Shown one piece after another: positions 11,080 to 22,974 of a DNA stretch of 64,000 nucleotides. The notes beneath the pieces are model-generated. The model worked only from the letters and a program-made list of their open reading frames with translations, was not told where the DNA came from and did no database searches. Both the position numbers and the translations under genes were made by a program. Source of the DNA: Proteles cristata cristata (Eukaryota; Chordata; Mammalia; Carnivora; Hyaenidae); contig JAESUZ010002888.1 in assembly GCA_017311185.1 (NCBI GenBank), positions 1,116,001 to 1,180,000 on the forward strand. Direction: 5' to 3'. The stretch's first letter is position 1, and every line of letters begins with the position of its first letter.

Positions 11080-11177
11080 AATTTTTAATTTTTTATGGTA
11101 AAATTTATATAACAAAATTTATCATTCTACCCATTTTTAAGTGTACAATTCAGTGGAACCTTCATAAGGTTATATAA
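11080..11177 (-). mobile_element. old L1M 3'-region fragment (antisense)
   Basis: TTTATGGTAAAATTTATATAAC, then ATCATTCTACCCATTTTTAAG and TGTACAATTCAGTGGAA match a motif series found in old mammalian L1 elements (TTGTAAAATATATATAAC... CCATTTTTAAGTGTACAGTTCAGTGG). Orientation is inferred from the usual antisense presentation. It is cut by the SINE at 11189. Confidence 0.55.
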
Positions 11178-11188
11178 CTACTTATTTT

Positions 11189-11400
11189 TTTTCATTTTCT
11201 TTTTTTTTATTTTAGAGAGAGAGAGAAAGAGAGAGCATGCATGAGCAAGGGTGAGGGATGGAGGGAGAGAGAGAGAATCTTAAGCAGACTCCACACTCAA
11301 TGCAGAACCTGACATGGGGCTTGATCCTATGACCCTGGGATCATGACCTGAACTGAAACCAAGAGTCAGATGCTCAACTGACTGAGCCACCCAGGCACCC
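11189..11400 (-). mobile_element. SINEC, minus
   Basis: Minus copy with GAGAGAGAGA body, GGGGCTTGATCC (mutated B box) and GAGCCACCCAGGCACCC. Duplication CTACTTATTTT at 11178-11188 and 11401-11411. It faces the two + strand SINEs just upstream. Confidence 0.95.
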
Positions 11401-11411
11401 CTACTTATTTT

Positions 11412-11920
11412 CTATTCATCCTTTCAATTTTGTATTATTATGTTTATGATCTATATAAGTTAATATAGTCATATAAACATTTTTGCATTATTTCTTAAAA
11501 TATAGGCACATTGAGGATGTGTTTATGAGTCTTTTATGAAGAGTGCATGACTGAAAATCATGGAGACCACCTGTGCTTTATGATCCTCTATCAAGTCCAC
11601 CAACTGAGCTGGGCTCTGCAACTGTACTCCTTCTCTTACTCCTAGTCCTTGGGTTTGCAGTGAACACTGTGAGTCACACAAACGTGACAGTCAATTAACC
11701 AGTCCTAAGAGGGATTCACTTTCTACATCTGAAGGATTAGGAACTGTCACATTACATAGGAAGGGCTGAGACACAGAAAACAAGTGCTGTAGTTCAGGTG
11801 CACCAATTCCCGCCTTCCGTGGAAACTATTCTTCTATCAGAGGGGATAAGAAGAGAAGGAAAATCAATAAGCTATAGAAAGGAGAATCTGTGTGCTAAGT
11901 ACCAGCCCTTCTACTTGTAG
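11412..11920. other. unique non-coding DNA
   Basis: No repeat or gene recognised. The sequence is moderately GC-rich around 11580-11820. Confidence 0.5.
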
Positions 11921-11929
11921 GGACTGTAT

Positions 11930-12090
11930 GATTTACTAAAGAGTTCACTTACATTATCCCATTCCAGCCTCAAAAAATTCTATTTTAAAAATGATTTCAT
12001 TAAAGTCAAGGAGGAGAAATAATTTGCTGACATCTCTGTCATAAATGAGGCCCAGAGGAAGGACTGAAATTGCAGTGTTGCATCACTAGG
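11930..12090 (-). mobile_element. MIR, minus, weak
   Basis: TTCACTTACATTATCCCATTC, then a region like TCATTAAAGTCAAGGAGGAG and GAGGCCCAGAGGAAGGACTGAA, fits the complement of the MIR 3' half and core with gaps. Confidence 0.4.
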
Positions 12091-12242
12091 CTACTAGATA
12101 AGTATATCACTAGATCACTAGTAACTAGATTACTAGAACCCAGTAATCTCCCCTCTATATAATGGTTGCATCTAAGGGGGCAGATGCTTGGCAGAGTCGG
12201 GGGGGATTAGATCTGCTTTGTGGCAAAAAGTCAATATTGTAG

Positions 12243-12425
12243 TGATTTTTAAACTTCACTCAGAATTAGAATTAACTAGAGATGTTCATTAAGAATACAA
12301 ATTTCCAGGACTGTAATGCTAAAGATTTTGAATCCACAGATGTAAGGTGGTACCTAGAAATGTGCATTTTAAAACATTTTCCAAATGATTTCTTTAGTAG
12401 TTAGATGTGGACTGGCTTTTAGATA
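12243..12425 (+). mobile_element. MER5A-like hAT-Charlie DNA transposon
   Basis: Follows MER5A order: AGTGATTTTTAAACTTCACTC, ATTAACTAGAGATGTTCATTAAG, ATACAAATTTCCAGGAC, GATTTTGAATCCACAGATG, AATGTGCATTTTAAAACATTTTCC. This is a non-autonomous, long-dead element of about 180 bp with no coding capacity. Confidence 0.7.
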
Positions 12426-12594
12426 AAGAGTCCATGGATGGGACAAAACACTATTTTAAAGCTGATAATAGTTTCTACCACATATGGCTGGAATTAGATT
12501 CTTCAAATGATTGAAATTAAAAATTGGCATTTGAGGAATCAAAATATTTTCTCAATTTTAATGTGGAACTTGAGTAGCTTTTTATTATTTTTAA

Positions 12595-12788
12595 AATTTT
12601 CATTTGCTTTTATTTAGAGAGAGACAGAGAGAGCGCATGAGCAGAGGGGAGGGGCAGAGGGAGAAAGAGAGAGAATCTGAATCAGGCTCCACACTTGGTG
12701 GGGAATCCTGTGCTACCCTTGTATCATGACCTGAAATGAAATCAAGAGTCAGATGCCAACCAGACGGACTGAGCCAACCCATTGCCCT
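12595..12788 (-). mobile_element. SINEC, minus, old and degraded
   Basis: Recognisable body (GAGAGCGCATGAGCAGAGGG, AATCAGGCTCCACACTTGG, GTATCATGACCTGAAATG, GACTGAGCCAACCCATTGCCC) but with an eroded B box and head and no clear duplications. One of the oldest SINEC copies here. Confidence 0.85.
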
Positions 12789-12789
12789 G

Positions 12790-15700
12790 ATGAGGTTTTC
12801 ACTGAAGTTAATACAAGAAAAATATATGCTCATTGTAAATGAACAATCTCTGGATTTGTGAAGTAAGGGAAATTCTATCTTCTGTGCTTTTGTTATTCTA
12901 TTTATTAATATAAATTAAATATGTCTACTATTAAATAAATAGCAGTTCAGAATTACTCTTCAAATAATTAAAATTATGTTTAGTCCAAATATAGATCCTT
13001 ACTGGACTCTAATGCCCTAATTCTTTTAGACTGAATAATTCAGAGTTTAAGGCATGTATTATTATTTTTTTTAATGACTCTCTTTCTAACCTTTACAGAA
13101 AATCACACCATTCCATACACATAGGAATGAGGTCTGGGTTGGGAGTAGAGGTTTTCTTTGGGGGAAATGGATGCCCACTCTTTCCATTATGCTGGAGCAG
13201 GAAGGACTGGGCATTATTCTGGGTTTGAGAAGAACCCTCTTCACAGTTGGTGTTAAGGAGAGAGTTGGGCTTTGTATCTTGAGAACAGAGAATAGGGTCA
13301 AAGAGGTTCTAATTAATGGGGCATAAATTGCCCTGAAGCATAGTAGTAGGCTAGGAACAATGCGGAGAGATGGCCTCATCTCTGGGAACATGTTTGACTA
13401 ATGGGCTCTAGGAAAAACAGCTAATCTTCAGGTTAAAGTTGTATTTTTCTTTTATTTCTTGATAATACTTATTGCTGAACTCTGAGTAAATATGACAGCC
13501 TGGCATTTTCTCTGCCTTGTGAAAATAGGAGAAGGATACATTTCTTCCTTTGTGTTCAAGCAGACCGATGAGAACTTCAGTCTGATCATGAGCCAGCAAG
13601 TAATCTTCACTCTAATGTCTTTCTAGTCACCATGCTCCACTACCTCATTCATTACCCTACTGACATTTCCAGTAACATCTTTGGGACTGTTAATGTAAGC
13701 ATTAGCTCCACGGGGATCCATTATGAGAAATTCTCATTTACTCCATTATCCAGGAGAGCAATTGCACTGTACTGAGAGAAACAGATGGGAATAGTTTGGA
13801 TTGGATAGCTCAGCTAGTAAAAATTCAGGACTAATAAAGTCAAGGTCAGAAGATTGTTCTCTATGGTAATCAGGGAGCAATTAACTTAGAAAGAGAAATA
13901 ATTTTCCAAATGCAGTGATCAAAACCACATCTTGGCCAATGACCGCTGTCATCATGAAGCCCAGGTGAGGAAATAAGGATGCTTAATCTGTCCGTCAACA
14001 GACTCATTAGTCCAAAATGACATATTAATGTCTGTGGGTGCCTCTGACAAGTCTAGACAGGGAAGAACAATTAAAGGCAGGGAAGAGAAAAGGAGAAATA
14101 ACAGAAGAGGATTAAAGGATCACATGTGTGTTTGTGGGAGTGCAAGACTACAATTAACAAGACACGCAGGATGATGACCACCGAATACATTTTATACTTA
14201 AAGGGAGAAGACTTTTGGGATTCCTCAGTGCTAATATTTGTTATGAGGACTTATTTTTACTCAAAATGGAGCAGAAGAACCACTGAAAGATCATAGTCAG
14301 ATGATGGTTTGTTAGTAGTGACCTCTTCACTCATAAACCAGTCAGCATGGCTATTGTTCCAGTAAAAGCAATTTCTGAAGGACATAGCCTGTGGAGCAGA
14401 ATTCCAAAGAGATAATATAAATATAGGAACCAGAAATAAAATTATCTCCTTGTGCATGTGCATAATTGCATACAGGTTTTCAATGAAGAAGTGAAAGAAA
14501 ACAGTGACTTGAACCACTGTTTAGATTATTAGTGTAGAGTCAAAGGGACTGAGGCAAACAGCTGACCTGTTTGGAATAGTATAAGCTATTCCTGGAAGAT
14601 AAATTAGAAAGGTGAGATCTGCACTTAAAAATATCTTATGTACATATGTCTAGTTCATCTATTTTTAGAAATACTTCCTTTGATAAGATTTCAGTGTAAA
14701 GACTATGGTGCTTTGGGTGATAAACAGTATTTGCATTTGATTTTAACCTGTTGCTCTTTTTCTTTTACAAAACCATTTGGACTCATGACACACACATACT
14801 TGGTCAGTTAAACATATATTATGTAAGCAGCCATTACATCAAAGTTATTCTGGGACTTAAACCCAAAGAAAGGTATACTATAGGAAATAATTATCTTCTT
14901 GTATTTACCTACTGCTATTTTAAGTGTAGTTTTAAACCAGTTTATGTAGAGCTTATCTGCTCCTAATTGTGGAAAAATAATGCAATACCCTTCAAGCAGT
15001 ATCTTTGACTCTCATCCTAAAAGGACTGGTGGGAAAAGAGAACAGCGGTGGAGGAAAATCTTGAATCTGGAAGGAAGCCATATAAAAAATGGACTGTGGA
15101 ATGTTGCCTAATACCATGTATTCAGTTGAGATTCAAAACAAAGATTATAAAATTATCTGATGTGGCTTCAAAGTAACCGGAGCTGTCTCACTGCTCTTAC
15201 ATATTCCCTTGGCTCTCACATGCTGGCCACAGATAAGTAGACGAGAAGAGGTATGTTTAGCAAAATTTCCAAGCATCTAAAGACGGTTTTCAGGCTAAAC
15301 CAAATGAACAGTGACAGGCAAATAAGATGTTGTTCAAGAGAAATGTAATATTGAGGCTCTTATCACAGTGGCTTATTATGGTAAAGTTAGTGTATAAGGA
15401 AACTGGACACAAATTATCACACTTAATTTTCTTCTCTGTTTAAATAGATCCAATGACAGTAACAACAAAAGATGATGAACCATCTTTCATAGAGTAATGC
15501 TAAACAGTTTGCTGAAACCTTTAATCTTAGACTTTTAAAAAAGTATACAAAGTAAATACCCAGAAGCTGGTGCTGAAATACCCATTTTGGGTCACAGCTT
15601 AGACTCTCAGTTGTGTAACAACACATGTGACTCTAGCTGCAGCTTTGGTGGAATCTCTGCAATAAATCATCTTAGTTTTAGTGAGAAGTATGTCAAGTAG

Positions 15701-17150
15701 ACCTACTCCATAAAATATCAGATTAAATTTAGAAACTTATATTTTCAAATAAATTTCTATTCCATGAGGAAGTGTTGGAATAGATTTCAAAGTGACTGTA
15801 CTTAACTCATTCTTGGGGAGCACCGATTGATTTATTACTATGTGTATTTTTGTTTTGCTGGTTGTTAGGCAAACCACCTGGATGCCAAAGATTCACTGGG
15901 TAACTCTTCACAGCACCTTCTTTGTATTATCATACCAAAGTCGTTTTTACCTAGAGAACAATAGGATATAGACTATGTCTTATTTTGTTGAGGGTGATGC
16001 TTTTCATATTTCAGGTGCAGAGTTATAACAGAACTCCAAATACCCCATGAATAACATAGCCAAAAAAAGTATTTAATTTGTTGGAAATGTGTGAGGGTCA
16101 AATTAGTGAGTCATAAAAATGCTTAGAATAATACATGGCAAATAAGGAAGTAATATTTACAGAACATTTCCTCACTTGCTTGTTCATTGTTTATATTACG
16201 ATTGAAAGAAAGTCAAACAATAAATTGGTCCATATACTTTTTTGCTCTAAAGTAAGAACTATCCTTTTATGTATGTGTCTATATACTGCCTCATTTCACT
16301 AAGAATTATGACAACTTATAAAATATATGAAAGATAATTGAAAATAAAATTGACAATAAAATTGAAGCAGAAAATATATTTATAGACTAAATAAAACTAG
16401 AGACAAAGAGAATATAATAGATTATGAAAACTAGATATTAAGTTCCTATACATTTCCCCCCAACTAAATAAAGCAGAAAATTTGGCTCTGCACTTCCAAA
16501 TGACCAAAGCAAAATAGAAAAACAAAGCCAGTTCCAAATTTTGACTACCAATTAAAAATGATAGCAATCTTAGAATATCAGAAATGACATTTTTGTAACA
16601 CTCAGTTCCCAAATATATTGCATGGCTTATTTTTCAAGGGACATAGTAACTTAGTGGGTAATATGCTCATTCACACATGAAAAACACAGTGGGGAGTGGA
16701 ATGGAACATGTTAGAGTAGGAACCACCAGGAGTCTGTCTCCTCACCTAGACAACAATTTCACTGGCAGAATCTGTAGGGTGTAACTATTTTGGAACTCTG
16801 GAGTCTATTGAAGACTTACAATTTCCAGGGGGAAGGCTTGGATGGTAAACTGTGGTAAATTCTGGTCATTTCAGCTCTTAGTGCAAGTAGCCATGTGGCA
16901 GTCAGCTGCTCATGTGTTCTGGGGAACAGTTTGCAGGAGCCAGGGTAACCAAAAAGAATACTGTCCTCCAAATAATGGGAATCTGTGCACTCATTGACAA
17001 TTGTTGCTTTTCACCTTGGATGTATAGAAAAAGAAGTGGGTGGTCATTTTTGTTGCATATTCACCCCTCCCCTAGTGTCACAAGCACTTCCCTCTCCAGG
17101 TGAAGTGACTTGAAGGGGTTTAAAGGGCTAGAATCTCTTTTACTTCATTT
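12790..17150. other. largest unique block in the first half, no SINE insertions
   Basis: About 4.4 kb without recognised repeats or coding evidence. Several 60-100-codon frames occur on both strands (for example minus 13086-13391 and 14257-14517), but none shows a domain, codon bias or a partner exon that I can identify. Confidence 0.5.
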
Positions 17151-17159
17151 TTTTTTCTT

Positions 17160-18790
17160 TTTTCCCCCTCTGGAGCCCAGAAAGTAGAGTGTAGGACATT
17201 CAAAAGCAATCGAATATATTCAGAAATTACAAAATCATTTGGATAAGCCTAGGAAAAAGTGTAGGCTCAGAAATGACCTGAGAAGACTTAAAGTTTACAC
17301 AACAGACTCATCTTCAGCACAAAAGACTGTATTGCTATTTTGTTTAATACCAATAATTAAAAAATAAAAACAAAATATCCCAAGAAACAGTGGGGAAAGG
17401 GGAGAATCTGATTTTCACAGTTACCACCTTATTAGATTAAAAAGTCTAGTTTTCAACAAAATATCACAATGCATACAAAGAAATAGTAAAGTATGGCCTA
17501 TTCAAAGGGAAAATAATAAATCAACAGAAGCTGTCCCTGAAAAAGACTGGATGGCAGATCTACTAGACAAAGACTTTAAAAAAATTCATTGTAAAGATGA
17601 TCAAAGCACTAAAGGAAGATCTGGAGAAAGTCAAGAAAACTATGTATAAACAAAATGGAAGTATCAACAAAGAGATAGAAAATCTAAAAATAATCCAAAA
17701 AGAAATTATCGAGCTGAAAAGAATAATAGCTGAGATGGAAAACTCAACAGAGAGATTCAAAGGTAATGTTGGACAGGCAAATGAAAAAATCAGCAAATTG
17801 GAAGCTCAGGCCATGGAAATTATCAAGTCTGAGGACCAAAAAGAAATATTGGAAAAAAGAGAACAGACCCTAAGGACCCTTCATCTATGGGGCCCCATCA
17901 AGTAGACCAACATAAGCATATGAAATTCCCAGAAGGGTAAGGTGGGAGAGAGAATATATGAAGAAATAATGACTGAGAACTTCTTGTATTCTATGAATAC
18001 AAATATTTAAGAACCTCAACAAACTCTAAGTAAGAGGTTCAAAGGGACCTATACTAGACACCTAATAATCAAATTTTTGAAAGTCAATGACAAGAATGAA
18101 TCTTGAGGGAAGTTGTTCATCACATACAAGACATCCTCAATAAAATCAACAAACTTTTCATCAGAAACTTTGGAGTCCAGAATGTGGTAGACCAATATAT
18201 TCAAAGCATAAAAAGGAAAAACACTATCAACCAAAAATTCTGTATTTGATAAAACTGTCCTTCAAAGGTAAGGGAGAAATTAAGATATTACCAAATAAAC
18301 AGAAGCTGAGGGACTTCATTACCATTAGACCTACCCTGGAAGAAATGGTCAAGGAAGTTCTGTGGATCAAAATAAAAGGATACCAGACAGAAAACTGAAA
18401 GCATAGGAGAAATAAAGATTTTGGTAAAAGTAAGCACATGGGCAAATATAAAATCTAGTATTATTGTAACAATGGTTTGTAACTCCAATATTTAATTTCT
18501 AGATGATTTAAAAGACTAAAATAATTATTAGTCTAAAAGCACTATTATAACTTTGATTCATAAATCTACTTTTTCTAAATAATTTTGAGATGAGTGAATT
18601 TTAAACAATTAGTTTAAGTTTTTGGACACCCAAATGTATAAATATATAATACTGTGACCCCAACAATGCAAAGGGAAAGGAATTGATCTAGATGTAAAGA
18701 AGTAGAGTTTTTGTATATTATTGAAACAAAGCTGCTAAAATTCAAATTATTATAACTATGTTAAATGTAATTCTACAAAAAATTGTTGAA
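17160..18790 (+). mobile_element. L1M/HAL1-type 5' part with ORF1 remnant
   Basis: Matches the 5' region and ORF1 of old L1/HAL1 elements. The coding remnant at 17597-17905 reads as a coiled-coil segment (IENLKIIQKEIIELKRIIAE, GQANEKISKLEAQAMEII), the L1 ORF1p trimerisation region. The RNA-binding part follows with stops (GGGGCCCCATCAAGTAGACC, AAACTCTAAGTAAGAGG, GAAACTTTGGAGTCC, TTCTGTATTTGATAAAACTG). The inter-ORF tail (GGTTTGTAACTCCAATA to TTTTTGTATATTATTGAA) ends near 18790. ORF1p is a nucleic-acid chaperone, but this copy is broken. HAL1 elements carry ORF1 only, which fits. Confidence 0.82.
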
Positions 18791-18799
18791 CTAATAATT

Positions 18800-20655
18800 C
18801 CACAAAATATTAAGATAAAAGTCAAGAAGCAAAAATCAGTTATATTTCTATACACTAGCAATGAACAATATAAGAAGGAAATAAAATAAAATTTTATTTT
18901 TGATAGCATCACAAAGAATAAAATACTTAAATGATTAATTTAACCAAAGAGGTGAAAGGCTTGTGCAATGAAAACCATGAAATGGTCCGGAAAGAAATTA
19001 AAAAAGACATAAATAAATGGAAACATATCCCATGTCCATGGATTGTAAGTCCATGGATGTTAAAAGGTCAAAAACTTAATATTTATTTTTAAGATGTCAA
19101 TAGAAAATGATCTTTACATTCAATGCCATGTCTATCAAAATTGCAAAGATGTTTTTGCAGAAATAAAAAAAATATCTCATCTTGAAATTCATATGGAACC
19201 TATGGCAGCCTGAATAGCTAAAATAACCTTGAAAAATATGAACAAAGCTAGAGGATTCACACTTTAGAAATTAACTCAAAACAGATCGAAGACTTATATG
19301 TAAAAGTTCACACTATAAAACTCTTAAAAGAAAACATAGGGTAAAACTTCACAACATTGGATTTTGGAATGATTTCTTGGATATGACACCAAAGGCACTG
19401 GCAACAAAAGAAAAAGTAGACACATTGGACTTGATGATTTTGTTATTGTTTTTAGTGTTTATTTATTTATTTATTTTGAGAAAGAGAGCAGATGAGGGGC
19501 AGAGAGAGAATTCCAAGTAGGCTCTGTGGCTGCCTGATGCTGGGACTCAAACTCACAAACCATGAGATCATGACCTCAGTGAAAATCAAGAGTCAGATTG
19601 TCAACCTTCTGAACCACCAGACGCCCCTTGATGACATTTTTAAAATTTTGTGTATGAAAGCCACTATTTTTTACACAGTAAAAAAGCAACTCATGGAATG
19701 GGGGGAAATATTTGTAAATCACAAATCTGATAAAGGCTTAATATCCAGAATATAGAGAGAAGTCCTAAACTCAAGAACAACAAAAAACCTGATTCAAAAA
19801 TGGGCAAAGGACTTGAATAAACACTTCTCCAAAGAAGATATACACATGACCAATAAGCACATGAAAGGATGTTTAACATTACTAACCTTTAGGTAAATGA
19901 AAATCAAAACTACCATGAAACATCAACTCAACCATGAGATAGCTACCAGTCAGGATGGCTGCTATCAAACCACCCCCAGAAAATAATGAATGTTGACAAG
20001 GATATGGAGAATTAGGAATGCTTGTGCATAATTGGTGGGAATATAAAATGGTATGGCCTCTGTGGAGAACAGTATTAAAAATTAAAAACAGAATTAATAT
20101 AGGGTCCAATAATTTAGCTTTTGGGTATACACCCCAAACAACAGAAAGCAGGGTCTTAAACATATATTTGTATACTCATGTTCCTAACAGCATTATTCAC
20201 AATCGCTAAAATGTAAAAGCAATCCAAGTATCCATTGATGGATGAATGGATAAGCAAAACATGGTATGTATCACAATGGAATACCATCCAGCCTTAGAAA
20301 GGAAGGAAATTCTGACATATGCTACAACATGGTTGAACTCCAAGGTCATTATGATAAGTGGAATAACCCAGACACAAAAAGACAAATGCTGCATGATTCC
20401 ACTCACATGAAGTATTTAAAATCACAGAGACAGAAAGTAGAGGGTAGTTCTCAAGGGCTGGAGGCTTGAGGAATGGGGTGTTATTATTAATGGGTATAAT
20501 AGAGTTTTAGTTTTACAAGATGAAAATGTTCTGGAGATGGATGGTGGTGATGGTAGCACAACATGAGTCTAATTTAATACTAGTGAACTGTACACTTAAA
20601 ATGGTTATGGTGGTACATTTTATGTTATGTGCATTTTCCTAAAATAAAAAAACGA
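18800..20655 (+). mobile_element. old L1 3' part (ORF2 C-terminal half plus 3' UTR), split by a SINE
   Basis: Degenerate ORF2 reading in the plus direction: AATATTAAGATAAAAGTCAAG, TCAATGCCATGTCTATCAAAAT, GCCTGAATAGCTAAAATAACC, CAAAAATGGGCAAAGGACTTG, TAATTGGTGGGAATATAAAATGG, ATGGATAAGCAAAACATGG and GAATACCATCCAGCC. The 3' UTR ends with TACACTTAAAATGG and CCTAAAATAAAAAAAC (A tail about 20640-20660). Numerous stops and frameshifts. It adjoins the ORF1-bearing block, so the two may be one element lacking the endonuclease/RT region or two elements. Confidence 0.82.
19441..19627 (-). mobile_element. SINEC, minus, within L1 ORF2 remnant
   Basis: TTTATTTATTTATTTATTTTG, GAGAAAGAGAGCAGATGAGG, GGACTCAAACTCACAAACC and CCACCAGACGCCCC. 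Somewhat shortened. A short duplication (TTGATGA at 19431-19437 and 19628-19634) continues the host L1 sequence on each side. Confidence 0.92.
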
Positions 20656-20659
20656 TGAA

Positions 20660-20960
20660 AAAAAATCACAAGTAACATATCTCTATGAGGCCATGATGCT
20701 AGGACAAACACCATGGACACACTCAGCGGGTAAGTGGACATGCTGACTCCCTGATCAGCAGCTCTTCAAGCTGCTCCTCCCAGCAACACATCATGAGTAA
20801 ACTCCCAGGAGCTAGCAATGTGAAAGCAAGTGAGCATTCTGCATGGAAGGCACTGCCTCTTTTCCTCTAAGGTGTTCAGGAAATTCCTTTCATCTTAGGA
20901 AAACTGAGTTGTGAAGCTGGAAGGTTGAGCAATGCACCCGCTAATTTCTGTAAACTAACT
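20660..20960. other. unique non-coding DNA
   Basis: Short unassigned stretch between two L1 pieces. No gene seen. Confidence 0.45.
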
Positions 20961-20964
20961 TCAG

Positions 20965-21740
20965 TTTTTAGGAAAATTGTAGGTTCACAGAAAAATTGAG
21001 CAGAAGGTACAGAGATTTCCCATATACTTCTGGATTCCACACATATACATCTCCTTTACCATCAACATCCCACACCAGAGTGGTATATTTGCTGCAACTG
21101 ATGAAGCTACATTGATGCATCATTATCACTTAAAGTCCATAGTTTATCTTTGAGTTCACTCTTGGGGTGCACATGGTATGGCTTTCAATAAATTTTCAGT
21201 GCCATGTATCCACCATTATGGTATCATACAGAATATTTTCTCTGCCCTAAAAATCCTCTGTGCTCTGCCTATTCATCCCCCTCTCTGTCTTAAGCCCTGG
21301 CAATCACTGATCTTTAAACGGTCTCCATAGTTTTGACTTTTCGAGAATGCCATACAGTCACAATCACAGAGTACCTAGCCTTTTCAGATTGGCTTCCTTC
21401 ATTTGGTAATATACATTTAAGTTTCCTCCATGTCTTTTTGTGGCTTGTTAGCTTATTTCTTTTTAGCACTAATATTCCATTTTCTGGATATGCCACAGTT
21501 TACTTATATATTTGGTTGCTTTAACAATTTGGCAACTATGAATAAGGCTGCCATAACCATTTTTCTTCTGGAATTTGGATGTAAGTTTTCAGCTCATTTG
21601 AGTAAATGCTAAGGAGTGCAATTAATTGTTGGATGGTACCATAAAATATGTTTAGTTTTGTAAAAACTGCCTAAGTGTCTTCCAAAGTGGCTGCACCATT
21701 TTGTATTCCCATCAGCAATGAAGAGAATCCATGTTGCTCA
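20965..21740 (-). mobile_element. old L1M fragment, antisense
   Basis: The + strand gives the complement of L1M ORF2 end and 3' UTR: ACAGAAAAATTGAGCAGAAGG, TCTGGATTCCACACATATAC, GTCACAATCACAGAGTACCTAG, CCTTCATTTGGTAATATAC, AATAAGGCTGCCATAACC, AGTGTCTTCCAAAGTGGCTG and CACCATTTTGTATTCCCATCAGC. Strongly diverged. Confidence 0.82.
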
Positions 21741-22061
21741 CACTCACTTTCTGCTCTCCCTTTTTTACTGTCTCTACTTCTTTGACTTATTTTTTTTAAA
21801 AAAACGTACTCCATGATAATGTTTAGTATTTGTATTTTGACTCAGGCTTTGCTTCCACAGAAACATGGCCCAGGCAACTGGCACCCATATCATGTGACTC
21901 ATAAACCAGTGAAATCCCTTCACCTCATGAGCCTTCATTGTCATCTTAGCACTTCAGCAGCGAGGGAGTTTGGTAGACTGAGGCTTTTTACCCAGAAACC
22001 AACAACTTAATGAGAGCACAAATCCAGAGAGATAAGGAGACTATTAAAAATGGTCTTTGAC

Positions 22062-22280
22062 TCAGGCACCTGGGTGGCTGAGTTGATTAAGCAGCTGACT
22101 TCAGCTCAGGTCATGATCTCATAGTCATGATTTCAAGCCCCACCTCAGGCTCTGTGCTGACTGTTCAGAGCCTGGAGCCTGCTTCTGATTCTGTGTCTCC
22201 CTCTTTCTCTGCCCCTCCCCCACTCACACTCGGTGTCTTTCTCTCTCAAAAATAAATAAACATTAAAAAAATTTGTTTTT
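22062..22280 (+). mobile_element. SINEC, plus
   Basis: Head CAGGCACCTGGGTGGCTGAG, CT-rich body, tail AAAAATAAATAAACATTAAA. Perfect 14-bp duplication AAATGGTCTTTGAC at 22048-22061 and 22281-22294. The B box is damaged (GATTTCAAGCCCC). Confidence 0.95.
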
Positions 22281-22539
22281 AAATGGTCTTTGACCACCAG
22301 CACATTTTCAAAGCTGGGTGAACTTGATTACCCCTTTCTAATATCATACCTTGCTTAAGTAAAGGAAACAAAGTTCAGGGCCTGCCAATAATGCAGTCTA
22401 ATAGGAGAGACTCATATAATCTGCAACATTAAAGGATTAAACTGTCAGCGTCATGAGGAAATGGAAAAATTTCATCTCCTTTCAGGGGACTATAAAGAAA
22501 ATTGTCTTTCATGAAGCACAGCACTTAGAAGAGAGGAAA

Positions 22540-22965
22540 AATACTTTCCCCTGAGAATTTGTAACCATAGCTAGCCTGAATTCACATTACATGCCTGGAC
22601 CAAAATACCTCAAGCTGAGAATTTATTTTAAAGTGATCTCAAGCTGGTTGTGGCCTGAGGTACTGGCAGAAGCAAATATAAATTTTCTCTGATGGAGCCT
22701 ACTTTTAGATTTCAAAACAATTCCCACAGGTAACATTCTGAGATATATGAGCTCACAGTCAAAACTCAAAATGCACAAGAAAACGAGGTATCATATATGA
22801 GAGCCGGCAAATTAACTGACAGGCAAATGTGACATGCAAAGGCATCAAATTCTGAAAGTGTGAGACAAACAACATGTTCAAAATATTCAATATGAATCAA
22901 TAAGATAATTCTATTAAAAATTATCAGAATCCAAGAGGAACCCAATTGAATTTCTAAACTAAAAT
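22540..22965 (+). mobile_element. L1M/HAL1 5'-region fragment
   Basis: GGTTGTGGCCTGAGGTACTGG, AAGCAAATATAAATTTTCTCTG, AAAACTCAAAATGCACAAG, TCATATATGAGAGCCGGCAAA, ACTGACAGGCAAATGTGACATG and GACAAACAACATGTTCAAAAT follow the 5' section of old L1M/HAL1 elements. No intact frame. Confidence 0.65.
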
Positions 22966-22974
22966 GATTTAATA

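Noticed and set aside
17597..17905. 102-codon + frame with strong coiled coil
   Set aside because: It lies in an L1M/HAL1 element in the expected ORF1 position and is broken on both sides.
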